From contig JABVXV010000225.1 of the NCBI GenBank assembly GCA_013365325.1, forward strand, positions 42,354 to 106,353: DNA of 64,000 nt. The letters are read 5' to 3'. Below, in pieces: positions 40,607 through 55,600 of this stretch. Position numbers and translations under genes: made by a program. The DNA comes from Dipetalonema caudispina. Taxonomy: Eukaryota > Nematoda > Chromadorea > Rhabditida > Onchocercidae. Numbering within the stretch: the stretch's first letter is position 1; each line of letters opens with the position of its first letter. The notes under the pieces are model-generated. The model did no database searches. It was given only the letters and a program-made list of their open reading frames with translations, and had not been told where the DNA came from.

Positions 40607-43600
40607 CTTCTGATTGTAACAGAAGAAATGGAGGAATGTAAGAAGGAAGAAATTCATTAATTCATTAATTTTAAAATTTACCAATCAAGACAATTTAACT
40701 TTAACAAATTTTTTCAAACGTTTTAATGCAAATTAAATGCATTCCTTACCTTTCGTTTTTTTTTCCTTTTTTCTTTTTCTTCTTCTCTTCCTATCTCTTT
40801 CTTGCATTCTTTTTCTCTTCCTTTCTCTCTCTCAAGATTGTTTCGAAAATTTTAGTTCAGAAGAAAGAATCAATCAAATGGTGAAGAAAATGATTATAAT
40901 TTTTTGCTATATTAAAATAAAAAAAAAGGTTTTAAAGCAAAAAATGAAAGAGAAATAATGAGGTCGAAGAGGAGAGAGAAAAGATGAAATTTTATAGTAA
41001 AATGAATTTTTTCTTTTCTTATTCGAAAAGAAAGAAGCAATTTTTTTTTTCAGAACAAAACAAAAGTAAAAAAATAAAAAGTAGAAAAGGAAAAAGAAAA
41101 AGACATTTTTTCATGTGAAATATTTAAATTAAAAAGTATCATTAAATGCATTTCATTTTTACGTGAAAAAATCCTTTTGAAATAATTTTTATTATCGATA
41201 TTTCAAATGATTATTTTGTTCAAAATAATTACTTCACTAATAATCACATTACCTTTTTCTTTTTCGTTTGTTTTTTTTTTCGGTTTTCTTTCTTCTTCTT
41301 TTTTCACTTTAAATTCCTGAATTCATTTGATTGTGAAATGTTAATAACCTTTTCTGGGTCATCGTTAGGGTAATTTTGTTTAAATCAATGTTCAATTGTA
41401 TGTCTTTCTTACAACAATTCTTACATAAACGTGTAATTTAAATTATCATATGTATACAGACGCACGTGAAAAATAATCGTTATAAATTAAATATGATTAA
41501 ATATATGTGAAAATATATGTTCAACTGAAATTTTTTCGTTATTTTTTTTTTTGTTTAAAAAAATATTAAACAGAAAAGAAAACATAGATGAATAATAAGT
41601 CACTCATTAATTTTTCACAGTAACTTTAAAAGAGGTTAAATTTGAATTTTGATACTTATAGACGTCATAAAAGTAAAAAAAGATATGAATGTTTGCAAAA
41701 TCAGAACAATTGACAAAAGAAAAAATCCATAAACTTACTTTGAATAATCTATTACAAGAATTATTAGTGTGACCGTTTGTTACAAAAGTCCTAAATTTGA
41801 CATTTTAATCCACGAAAAAAATAAAATTGGATTTTGCAATTTCAAAATATTTTTTTTTCTATAATACACTCCAAATTGATTGATATTACCTTAAATTTTG
41901 TGTGTAAAATAAGTTGAAAATTATAAATTTTGCAGTAATCGATGAATGTGCCCTTGGTACTCATGAATGTGATGAAAATGCAAAATGTGAAGACACATTG
42001 GATGGCTACAATTGTCAGTGCAAGCCAGGTTGGACCGATAATAGCCCAGATCGGCAACGTTCACCTGGGCGTAGTTGTAAGAAAGGTAATTGCTCTTAGG
42101 TATAGATATATCAAAATTAACAAATGTAATTATTGCAATTCCTTTTGCAAATAAGCTGTCAGTAATTGTTGATTTCCACTATCTGAAGCAATATTTCAAG
42201 TGGTTGAAATTCATATATTTTTGTTTGTTCGTTTAACTAAAGCATTTTTAGTTGAATATGCAAATTAGGTCTTTTTTTGCAAATAAGGTCTTTTTTTTCT
42301 TTTTTGCAGCAAATGTATGTGCCAATATTCAATGTGCCAAAGAAGCGGAATGTCGTGAGACCGAACTTGGACCGGTTTGTGAATGTTTCTCAGGTTATGT
42401 TGACATTTCTCGACAACATGGTATGGCTGCAGGACATGTTTGCCGAAAGTTGGTAGAGCTTAAAAATTTTCAAAAATATTTTATTTCAGTCGAATTCATA
42501 TGGTAGTTATTTTACATCTTGAACTGTCATCTATTTAATTGTTATCATTAATTATATAAAGATGAAATCCAATTAAATACTAGTTATCCTATTTATTAAT
42601 CGCCAAAAAAATTGCTGCAAAATTATTTGGAAAGTTTATTTGCTCAGATTTACTGAAGTGCAATAAATATTAATTAACTCTTATTTCATATTAACATAAT
42701 ATTTAACTAAACCATCAAGTATTACATAGTTGAACCACTGTTCAGGATTAATTATTCCTTTAAGAGTAATAAACGAATGTGCAACCGGCAAACATGATTG
42801 CTCATCTTCCGCATCCTGTATTGATACGGCTGATTTGTTTACCTGTCGATGTCGTGATGGATTTCGTGACGAAAGTCCAGATATTACTAATCGTCCTGGG
42901 CGAGTTTGTGTTAAAGGTTTAAAATTTTTTTTGGTGAATTAAAATCGTCAAATAATGTATTGCATTAATTGACAAATTTAAATTGATAAAATATCCAATT
43001 AACTTCATCGAATAAGTTTGATTAATTTGAAGTAACAAAATATATGTTCCATTCTCGTTTATTATTTTAACTATCAAACAAAAAAGATTAGTATTAATTA
43101 AAGGAAAGAAAGAAGATAGAAGCAAAAAATTTTAAACTTTTTTAAAAATACAGTAATTATTCAATTAATAACGAAATTTGGGTTAAGGAAGAAACACACA
43201 CATATGAACTCGTTTTTGTTACTTTTTTTTTTTTTTTTTTTTTTTGTAGCATTCATTCCGGAACCACCAGAATGTGATGTCAATGATCCGATGAGTTGTG
43301 ACGCAAAGAAAAAAGAAGTATGCCTATTTGTTAATGGTACATACAAATGCCAATGTGCAGCCGGTTACGATCGTTTACCAGATGGTCGATGTTTAGTAAT
43401 TAACGAATGTGATGATCAACGCCTGAATGATTGCGCTTCAAATGCTAATTGCATTGATCAGGTAAGTTGTAGTATCGTTTGAAAAAAAAGAAAAGAGAAA
43501 AATTACAAAAAAAAAATTTCGATACCTCATTTATGGTGAACTTTTTAAAGAAAAATACAGGAATTATTCGTTTTTTCAAGTACTAAATTTTATTAATTTA

Positions 43601-46600
43601 GCACTGTTATAGGCTGATGGTTATACTTGTCAATGTAAGAGTGGTTTTGCGGATATATCACCACCAGGTACACCTGGGCGGATTTGTCGTACCCGAGTAA
43701 ATGAATGCGCTGAACCACAGAAATATCATGTTGACTGTGATCCTAATGCTATATGCATTGACACAGATGAAGATTATACATGCAGGTATACATATTTAAT
43801 TAAATTTCAAGTTTTTTAATAAGTATATACATTCTCAATTTGAAATATAACGAAACAAACAAATAGATTATAATAAAATTAAGCATACTAATCATAAATT
43901 CTATGTAAAAGATTGTTAGAAATTATTTGTAAGTTATTGCTTCTAGTTGTCGTCCCGGTTTCGCCGATATATCCAGTTCATTTGAACGTTTACCTGGTCG
44001 TCGTTGTGTTGAAGCAATAAATGAATGCTTGGATTCATCATTGAATGATTGTTCAGAGAATGCTATTTGTGAGGACGCTAAAGAAGGGTAGAAATTTTCA
44101 ATAGAACTCTGATTTATATGATCAATTTAAAAAAAAAAAATAGATGAATTTATTAGCTATTTGTAAGATGTTGTAGGAATTCGAAAATTTGTCTTTTGAA
44201 GCTAATCAAAGTAGTGATATTAAATGTTTTAAAGGAAGATAATAGATCTATAGTCGCTTTTTTTTTAATTTCAAATTTTTGAATAAGTTATGAATAACAT
44301 TTAAAGAAGTTAAAAAACAAACCAAATTCTTTAATAAAATATTTAGTTTTTCAGGTATATTTGTACATGTCTACAAGGTTTTGTCGATGCATCGCATAAT
44401 ATTACTCATTATCCAGGCCGAGTATGTCGCAAGCCTAAGCAAGAAAAGCTTAATGATAATAGTGCAACAAAAAGCTCCTTAATCACTTGCAATCCTGATA
44501 AACCAAAATGTGGTACCAATGAAATATGTACTGATCGTAAAGCACGTGGAAAATTTGTTTGTGATTGTGTTGAAAATGCTTTCAGATTTACAGATGATAC
44601 ATGTCGATGTAAGTTGTTGTTATTTGTACGACGAAATTGAAAGTTAATTTTATGCATATTATGCATTGAAATTTAATAATATTAGGCAGATAAGAGTGAT
44701 AATATTAAGTTAAGTGTTTGGAAAAAATAATGACAATCAATTATATCATCAAGTAGATGAAGGAAAATTGTGGTAACATACATTTTTTCATTATCACTAG
44801 ATCTTTCAACCGATAAAATTATGTAAATTCCTTAATTAAATTAGTATGCAATCTAAAGAAAAGAAAAAAAAAATAAAAGCAAGACTTACTGTTTTACAAA
44901 AGCAATTTATAGCTATCCATTTTCGGAAATGAATTATCCTTTTTCTTTTTCTCGATAATTCTAAAAAACGGAATAATTATTTTCACGTTCGGTCATTAAT
45001 TTACCTATTTGTAAATCCGAAATTTGAATTTAAACTGAACCGTAGCTGATCCTAATTTTCGATCATTTTAGTCTATGCTGCTTGTGTTGGTGTAAATGAT
45101 TGTGATAAGAATGCAGTTTGTGCTAATGCATTTGATTCTTACATATGTCAATGTCGTCCTGGATTTATTGATATTTCGCCGGATCCGGAAGGAAAGCCGG
45201 GCAGAATATGCAAAGAATGTAGGAGTTTTGCTTCTCCTTTTTGTCTCGGAATGCTATAAAAAGAAAGCATTCGGAAAACTTTCAATTACAATTGGAATTT
45301 TGTTATTTGCTGTTTTTTTCCTTGTATTTTGCTTTTTTTCTCCAAAACTTCTTGAAAATTTTTGTTTTTCGAAATGAAATTTGATAAAATTAATTGAAGT
45401 GATTAATGAATGTGCTACGGGAATTCACAATTGTTCATCCTACGCAACGTGTATCGATGCAACCGATGGTTACATGTGTATTTGTAATGATGGCTTCGTG
45501 GACACCTCATCACAGTTTCAACTTGCGCCTGGGCGCCGTTGCAGTAATGGTTAGATTTTCAGAAAAATATTTCAAAAAACAAAAAATAGATAAGAGTCGA
45601 TAATCACTCAGGTCAAAGGATAAATTAACCGGATAAAGTTAATATCCAGAATCTCCTTACGACGTAGTTAATCTGTCGGCATATGATCGAGATTGATAAA
45701 ATTTAAGAAAATGTACTGCATTAAATGGATACACAATGCTTTTATTATGATCAAAATATTGAAGTTTAAATAGTTCCGGATATTAAAGCCAGTACACAAA
45801 ATCCTGTAACTATTTTTTTTTGCCGATTTTTTCCCTTCCAAAATGTAAATTTATTTTTCGTTTTTTTTTTCCAGCTAGTAATGAATGTGTCGATCGTACC
45901 CTAAATACTTGTGATGAAAATGCGGATTGTATTGATACACCGGATTCGTATACCTGCCAGTGCTATGCAGGATTTGTGGATGTCTCATCTAGCGCTAATT
46001 TACAACCTGGCCGAGTGTGTACGGTGCAAACAACTTGCCCAAAACAGAAAACTGATCTCATGTTCCTGATTGATGGTTCCGGATCAATTGGCTCTTATGT
46101 TTTCAAAAATGAAGTAAAAATGTTTCCTAACTTTGCATTGGAAAAATTATTACTTTGGAAATAGCAATTCATTTGAAATTAATTAAAACGCATCCACATA
46201 CGATTTATTTGAAGAAATCTTACTTTGCTATACTTCATTTACTTAAAAGTTAATCAAAAATTTAATTTTTTTTTTTTAAAATATAACCCGCTCATACAGA
46301 CTTGCCATCAAATGTCTTCCTTTCTTGGGAAAGTATTAATAAATAATCAATTTGTGCAATTTCAAAGAAGATCAAATAAAAAATGGAAATAAGCACTAAT
46401 AATTATAGAATGAATTCTTTCATAGGTACTACGATTTATTAAAGAATTTGTGGAACTATTTGATATTGGTTTGGATAATACACGCGTTGGTTTGATACAA
46501 TATTCGGATCAAATTAGACATGAATTTGATTTAAGTCAATATACTGATAAGACATCCGTTATTAATGCGATATCACAAGTTCAATATTTAACAGGTCTTA

Positions 46601-49600
46601 CAAGGTTAGTGAGATGATTTGAAAACTTCTTATTTCTTTTTTTTTTTTTTTTTTGATCAAATGATTTTAATTCATAATATCAAATTTTGCATACTTTTGT
46701 TTTTTGCTTTTTTTGAAAATTTCACATTTCTAGAACCGGTGCTGCAATACAACATATGGTAATGGAAGGTTTCTCGGAGCGACGTGGCGCTCGTAAACAA
46801 GGTGACGATGTCGCACGTGTGAGCATAGTTATTACTGATGGTCGTAGTCAGGATAATGTTACGGAACCTGCTATTAATGCTCGCAATTCGCATATCAACA
46901 TGTTTTCGGTTGGTGTTACGGATCACGTCCTGGGACCGGAATTAGAAGCCATAGCGGGCTCACCATCCCGATGGTTCCACGTTGATAAATTCAAGGATTT
47001 GGATACTCGACTACGGTCGCTAATCCAGAAAGCAGCTTGCCCATCACCAGAACCAAAACCGCGCCCAGCTGGTGGATGTAATCCGTCGACACAAACTGGC
47101 TGTGATCGTGCACTAAATGAAGTTTGCATACAGGTCCGGTTTTTTAAGTTCTGTAGTCTCATTGCTTTGGATCTAAAGTTTCAAAATCTCAATAATAGTA
47201 TTTCTGGCTCAACATTATCGAATTTTGATTTTGAAGGCTAATGGCTCAGCGCAATGCGTTTGTCCAGAAGGATTTCAGCGACATCCGGGCACCCGACGTT
47301 GTGGGGGTAATCAGTGTAATCCAGATTTGCCCACATCATGTCCACATCCAGAAATATGTATGGTTGCGCCATTTTCAAATCATCTCTGCGTTTGTCCAAA
47401 AGGCTACTTGCGAGATCAGCGATCCGGCATTTGTTGTAAGTTGCAATTAAATGTTAATTTTAGTCATCTTGAAGAGGATAGATCCTTTAAATTTGAAATT
47501 TAAGTTTAAATTCAGATTTTAATAAGAGTGAAAAATTTTAGTGGCCAGTATTCACGAAGTTGATGTGAATGCGAAACAACAAAAGGAGCCAACCGTATCG
47601 CTGTCCCATGATGCTGATTGTCGCAATGGCGGTTTACGGTGTGGCGCGAACGAAGAATGCGTACGTGTTGGAACTCGTGAATTCCGCGTAAGCCAATTCA
47701 TGTTATAGCTACTTTTTCTACTTTTTCAAACTTAAATTCTATTTCTCCTTCAAAATATCACAAGAAGTGATCAGTAAAATTTAAGAATTAAAGAAATAAA
47801 TCAGTCGATGCATCTTTAATGTTAACATGATACAGCAACATACTATGGAATCTAATTTAATGAAGAATCATTATCTTTATTTATTACAGTGTGAATGCAG
47901 CCTTGGGTATGAGCGTAATTTGCATACCGGAGAATGTTCTGTACCAGGTTCTTGCGATCCAACATTGCCGAATCCTTGCGATATTCGTAAACGTGAAAAA
48001 TGCATGCCTCATTCCAGCGGACGCTATCACTTGTGCCAATGTGCTCAGAGCGAAAAACGACACCATGTTACCGGAATTTGCTGTAAGCTAATACGTGATT
48101 GATTACTCGAAATTAAAAGATTAAGTTGTAAGTAAATGCATAGTAAACATACAGAAAAATCAGAGATTCTGAGATTTGTAGAAATTCCAAAAAATCCCGG
48201 ATTAGCATCATCATTTCGAAAGACATAAACATTCAGATAGCAGCATTTTCAGACTCGTCATTTATGGAATATTTGAAGTCGGAACTTCAGGTATAGGATC
48301 AACAGGTCAAAAGGATCAAGATACCTATTACTTTAGAATCTTTGCACCAATAATGAATTATTACAAAATAATTATAGTACAAGATGAATGTGCTTCGGGT
48401 GCTAATGACTGCGACAAAAATGCTCGTTGCATTGATACGGATGATGGATACTTATGTGCTTGCCGGAACGGTTTTTTGGATCAAAGTTCTGATTTGGTCA
48501 ATAAACCAGGACGTATTTGTGTAGCTGAAAGGGACGAATGCAAAGATGGTACACATAAATGCTCACCGAATGCTATTTGTACGGATACGGTACAAGGATA
48601 TATCTGTCGTTGCAAGCCAGGATTCATCGATTTCTCACCAAATCCTCAGAGGTATTTATGGCATTTATCAATCGTATCGAATGACGAAATTTTCTTTTGA
48701 ATTAGGAAGTTCTTGTAATAATAAAAAGGTGCTAATGTTAAAATATAGCAGTACTGATTGATTTCAGCATCATAGTGAGAATAAATTATTACTTGTACTA
48801 ATAAATACTTTTTAAAGCTTCGGTGGCATTGTTTGCAAGGAAGTTGTGAATGAATGCCAGAATCCTTCCCTCAATACTTGTCATAAGAATGCGATCTGCA
48901 TTGATACAGCTGATTCCTACAAATGCGTTTGCAAAACAGGCTATACAGACTTGGATGAACTTCGGAATCCAGGACGAAATTGTCAGAAAGGTTATTTATG
49001 GAAATATTTAAAGGAATTGAAATACCGTCGATAACATCAATTTCTATGGTCACTTTGCTTCATAATTATGAAATATGGGGAGAGATTAAGACTGATGGCC
49101 ATCTGAACGTATCTTCTGCATAATGCTTTTTTTTTAAACTTCAATTTCAATATTTTGAATAATCAAAAGTTGTAGAAAGACGTAACGATCGATGCAGACT
49201 AGGTAACAATGATTGTGATCGGAATGCGCGATGCATTGAGCGCGATGGTAATGATTATGTTTGCGCTTGTACATCGGGTTATCGTGATAAGAGTCCGGAT
49301 CCAAACCGACCAGGACGAGTGTGTATTCCCTGTATGTTAGCCAATTATATTTTCCTTTTTTCCTATTAGAAAAATTCAAGAATTTTTGAGGATTTCAATT
49401 CTTTTGATTGTATAATTTGAAATATAATTTCTTTAGTAATTCCGGAATGTGATAATCCGACATTGAACGATTGTGATTCCCCGGATCGTGCCATCTGCAC
49501 CGATACTGATGAAGGCTACTTATGTCGTTGTCGGCAGGGTTTCCTGGATATTTCACCAAACATTACTTCCAAACCTGGCCGTCTTTGCAAACCATGTAAA

Positions 49601-52600
49601 TTTAATTTGCCAGTAATTCTTCTAATTTAAGAAATTACCTGTCTGCTCATTCGTTTCAATCCGCATTCTTGTAGATACAAATTATCAATCAATTTTTATA
49701 ATTTACGTACTTGTAGTAGAAAATGAATGTGCCAAGAAAATTGACGATTGTGCCCGAGATGGTGGAATCTGTGAGGACACACCGGATTCTTATACATGTC
49801 GTTGCGCAATCAACTATTTGGATGTGTCGTTCGATCGTCAAAATCGTCCAGGTCGAAAATGCAAACGACGTTAGTTTTTTCCTCTCTTCACTCAGAAGAA
49901 TTAAGAAGTTATTACGAAAAAACAAACAATTCAGTACTTCTAAATTTTATTTCGAAATTCTTACAAGTGTAATTCTCTTTTCAGTATTAACATTCTTTAA
50001 GAAATATTTCAGTTGTTGATGAATGCCAAACTGGACAGAATGATTGCTCTGTTGAAGCAATATGTACAGATACAGAGGATTCCTATGAATGTGCTTGTCC
50101 AAGTGGTTACATTGACGTATCACCAGATATTGCTCAAAGGCCAGGAAGACGTTGCTTATTGAGTAAGTTGAACAGAAAAAGAAAATTGTTGGGAAATACA
50201 CTTCTTAATTCGCTGATATTCCACTCATTCGAAGTTAAATTTTAATTAATTGGAAAATCTGGAACATAATAACAGAAAACTTTTCAGGAATCAATGAATG
50301 TAAAGAAAATCGTCATGATTGCTCACCAAATGCAGACTGTATAGACACAGCTGAATCATTTATATGCAAATGTCGGGATGACTTTGTGGATGAATCACCG
50401 GATACAACGAACCGCCCAGGACGATTGTGTCGACCGGAATTGATTGACGAATGTCGCCTTGGAAAGCATGACTGTCATGAGCATGCCATATGTCAAGACT
50501 TACCACAAAGTTATACTTGTCATTGCAAGCCCGAATTCATCGATCAAAGCCCGAATCGGGTTGCATTACCTGGACGATTGTGCACTCCGAGACCAACTCC
50601 GCCACCGGCAGAATGTCGTATTGATGCAAGTGCATCGTCATGTAAACAGGAACTGAATGAAGTGAGTCCATTTCGGAAATTCTCAATTTCAACCTTTAAT
50701 TTTGGCAATTTAAAACATCAAAATTCCGTGTTTTCATTCTATTATCTCATAGCAATCACTCAATAAGTGATATATTTATTAAGTCATTAATTTGAAATGC
50801 GTAATTAGTAGCCATCGTCCGGTAGCAATTAGCAAACCATTGCTACTGCAATAATTGGTAGTCATCATCACGGTGGCAATAATTAATAATAACAATAAAT
50901 AATAATGACAACAATAATATGTTAATTAATTTCAAATTTTATAAAGGTTTGCCGTTTAATTAATGGTCAACCAAAGTGTGCATGTCCAATAAACTATAGT
51001 CGGGATCAAGCAACGAAATCTTGCACGGTTATCAACGAATGCGATTTTCCTCAATTGAATGATTGTCATCCAAGTGCTGATTGTATCGATGAACCAACCT
51101 CATATACATGTCGTTGCAAACAGGGCTTCAAAGATATATCATTCAATAATAAACCAGGACGTGTTTGCCAGCCACGTATATATTTATTTATTTACAAATG
51201 ATTGATATATTTTTATTTACATATATCCCAAACATTTATGAGATTGATAACAATCATAAATATCTGGGAATTGTCAATTTTGAACTTTGCAAATTCTTAT
51301 AATTTTTCCAATATTGAATCGAATAAGTTAACGTTGATTTGTTATTACTTTTGAATTTAGTTAATTATGTATATGCCTATTAACTTCTTTATCATACTAT
51401 CGAAAATTTTCTTTCTTAGCTAATTAATTTATCAAGCAAACAGACATGATATTTGTTGGAAATACAAAAAGTAAAAAAATTCCAACAGAACTTCCTATAA
51501 ATTGCTCAAATTAAGTAATATAATAAAAATAATATCCAAACTATCAACTTTGTTTTATCGCAGATATTAATGAATGTAAATTGCCACATCTGAATGATTG
51601 CCATCAGAATGCGGTATGTATCGATAAAGAAGATGGTTATGAATGTAAATGCAATCATGGTTATATGGATCGGAAACCGGAACGTCCCGGAAGATTATGC
51701 AAAAAAATGATCGATGAATGCGCAAGGGCAGAACTTAATAGGTATGCTAATTTTTGCTAAATAATACAATTGAAGTGAAACTTTTCAAATTTCTAATTTC
51801 TAATATAAGTGTAAGTTTTCCTTTTTTTTTTTATTTGTAAGTAGCACAATTTATTTAATTGTTTTTAGCTGTGATAAGAATGCAAATTGTACCGATGAAG
51901 AAGATGGTTATCGTTGCGAATGTAAAGATGGCTTTTTGGATGTATCACCGTCACCAACGTTCCGTGGTCGTGCATGTCGTCCACTCATCAATGAGTATGT
52001 CTTGCAAATTTTGAAATTTAAAATCAAGGAAGCATAAATAGAATCATGACTTTATTGAACTTTGAAATTTAATTGAAAGTTCTGAAAGTTCTCAAACTTT
52101 AAATTAAATCCTTCTATAATCTTGAATTTCAATATATCTTGAATATGATTCATTATTGATACTATTCACGATAAACATGAATTTTTTTTTCTTGCAGATG
52201 TTCTGATCCTAAACTAAACGATTGTGATAAGACGGCAAAATGCACTGATACCACCGATTCTTATCAATGTGAATGTCCACCAGACTCGAAGGATATCTCT
52301 CCAAATCCCGCATTTCCCGGTCGTGTATGCCTTGTTTGTAAGTTGCAATTTTAAAAGTTAGATGTTAATAATAAAAATGACATCTGTTGATGTGGACATA
52401 AAAATTAATAAATTGAAATTTGGATGCCAAAGAATGAGTAACAAAACGTTAGAATAATATTTCTCATCTATATTTTATGACTTTAATTGTTTCTTCTACT
52501 TCAACAAAAAACATATATTTAAAATTGAACTTATTTACATATACTTATTTATCCAAATTAAAGTCAATTTTTTTCTTCTGTTCAAGTTGAAAATGAATGT

Positions 52601-55600
52601 TTGACTGGTAAACACGATTGTGATCCAAACGCAATTTGCCGTGATAACGAACAATCATTTACATGCGAATGTGCTCATGGATTCACGGATCGATCACCAA
52701 ATCGTCTCAATCGACCGGGTCGTGTCTGCGTAGAGGTAAGTGTATTCATGATGTTAATAATTGTATACGTATACTTTGTATCTAAATTTAAAAATTTAAA
52801 TTCCAATGTAGAAATCAATTTTAAATTTTAAGTAATCAAGATGATGGAATATTTTCCGCTTCAAAGATCACAGTAATCAGTTATGCGACAGGTTTCATTT
52901 AACTTGTCATAAAATAATAAGCCTGTCATTTTTAAGTAATTTAGTTGATCAGTAAATGAATTCTAATGTCCTATAGCTTGTGGATGAATGTGCAAGTGAA
53001 AGACACACGTGTAGTGCGCAAGCAGAATGTCGTGATTTGGAAGAAGGTTATACTTGTGAATGTAAAGATGGATTTATTGATCGATCACCTAATTTACTTA
53101 CACAACCAGGACGAGTATGCGGTACGCCAGGTAAGATGTTTCATTCGAAATATTTGTTATACCTGGAAATTCTTAACGCATTTCAAACTATCCCCTTAAA
53201 AAATTAAATTAAAATTTCATCAAATACTAATAATCAACGGAAAACTTTTCAGAAGTTTGTCCACCAAATCATGAATGCAGTTCAGCAGCTGTATGTGAAC
53301 CTCTTGGTGGTAATAAATATGAATGTACCTGTATACAAGGTTATCTGGATCAATCACCATCCGGAAAAAAAGGACGAATTTGTGTCCGAAGTAAGACATA
53401 TCTCTTCTTTTTCATTCTGCTTTTCCACTTTATTACTTATACATAAATTCTTATTTTATTTTTTGAATACTTTTGATATTTATCTTCCAATTCTTTTTTC
53501 TTTCAAATCAATATTTGAACGATTAACTTAAAATTACTTAATGTAGTGGAAAAAAAAATTTTTTTTTTTTAAATCAAAATTAATATTTGACACAAATATT
53601 CAGATAGTGCATGTCGTGATCCACGTTTGAATAATTGCTCACGTAATGCTATTTGTTACGATGAACCAAAAGGATATCGTTGCGAATGCGCACATGGATA
53701 CGTTGATCGTTCACCTGACGGAACACAAAGTGGATATGTTTGTGAACCACCTGCACCAGTTACACTACCACCAAGTTAGCAACATTTAAATAAATCCTTC
53801 ATATTTAGCTGAACAGTTATACAATATTGCATAATTATTATGAAACAAATATTTTGTTCTTTCAGCGGACAAAAATAGATCTTATTTTAAAAAAAAAAAT
53901 GATCTTTTTTCACTAATTTTTTAATATACAACTATGAAATTATTTAATAATAAAACCAAATAGCTGAAGTACTAATTTAAACGTCTCGTATTTTCCTCTT
54001 TTTTTTTTTTTTTTTTGTTTTGAAAATTGAAATTAATAAATTTCAGAACATCCATGCCAAGATCCACTTCTTAATGACTGTCATCCAGCTGGAACATGTC
54101 GTGCAACGGGAAAGCAAACATATACCTGTGAATGCTTACAAGGTTATGTAGATCGTTCACCAGATACTCGAAATAAGCCAGGCCGTGTTTGCATTCTTAC
54201 CGAACCGATTTGTTTGGATGCAAGTCAAAATGATTGCCATCCAGCTGCTATTTGTAGTGAAACACAAACTGAGGACAAATATACATGTCGTTGTCGAGAT
54301 GGCTACATCGATCAATCACCAGATAAGACTAATCGACCTGGACGGATTTGCGTTGAACAAGTTTGCTTATCTTTTTTTCCACATTTCATGTTAACAAGTT
54401 TAAATTATTCCGAGTGAATAAATGAAGCATTACTCAATTTTACGATTACATTGGTATTTATTCAAATTCATTCAAATCTTTTTGTCTATGACCAACCGAA
54501 TCATTGGTTATTTTCCAACGGAATATTTCAAATTGAATTAAGTTTTAGAGAAAGCTATTGCAGACTTAAATAATAGCTGGTAAAATAATGTATATAAGGT
54601 CGTGTTACTTCAATATTTTCACTAATTCCGGTAAAAAAATTAAATTTGAACTTCAGATGAACGAATGTTTGGATCGTTCACTGAATGATTGTGACCCGTT
54701 GGCTATTTGTCAAGACTTACCGGATGGTTATACATGTCGTTGTCCGTTAAATTCCGTGGATAGATCACCAAATCCGAATAGACCTGGACGTAAATGCTTC
54801 CAGCAAATAAATGAATGCCGAAATCCATCACTAAACAATTGTTCACGTTTCGCAGATTGCATTGACAAACAGGAAGGTTACGAATGTCGCTGTCGTGATA
54901 GTTATCACGATGGTAATCCAGAACATCCTGGTACCACATGTGTTTATAGTAAGTTCTCTAACAAATTTTCCATCAAAAATTAGGATATTTTTGAGAAATC
55001 TAAGATTAAAATTAAATACAGTCTGCATTTTATGCTTATGAAATTGAAATGAATAATTTGAAATTCGAAAATTTTATTAAAAATAAAATTTAGAACAAGA
55101 CAGGAGAAGAAAGTTATGGAATATATTTTACCTAATGAACTAATTATGGGCTGTAAACAAATTTAGGTAGCTATTATATACGTTTGCAATATAATAAGAT
55201 TAACAATTGTGGATAATAGAATCTTACTAATTAGCTGATAGTTCAGAGCAATGACGACATTGATATTAATGATTGTAATAGAAAAATTAGGCATAGAAAA
55301 TGGATGATCTTAGCTATCTCTTAATCTTAGAAAAAATTCCTAGCAATGGTACTGCAAAATCTTAGATATGAATAAAAGAGACAGTGATATTGGTGGTGAT
55401 AATTTTCCATTAATTTCCTTCCTCCTTATATCTATCGTAAGCTGTATTCCTTTTGTTGATGTTATAGCTTCATGATATTTAAGGACTTGAATAATAAGTT
55501 CCTTTAATCCTGATCCGAAATATCTGATCGATAGTACATGAATTTCTCTATTTCCTGATAAGCTTAGTTAAAACTGTTTAAGGTTTCAAATGAATAACAT

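Noticed and set aside
46923..47162. Antisense open frame across the vWA exon (also 56344-56604 across the SEA exon)
   Set aside because: These are shadows of well-supported coding exons on the plus strand.
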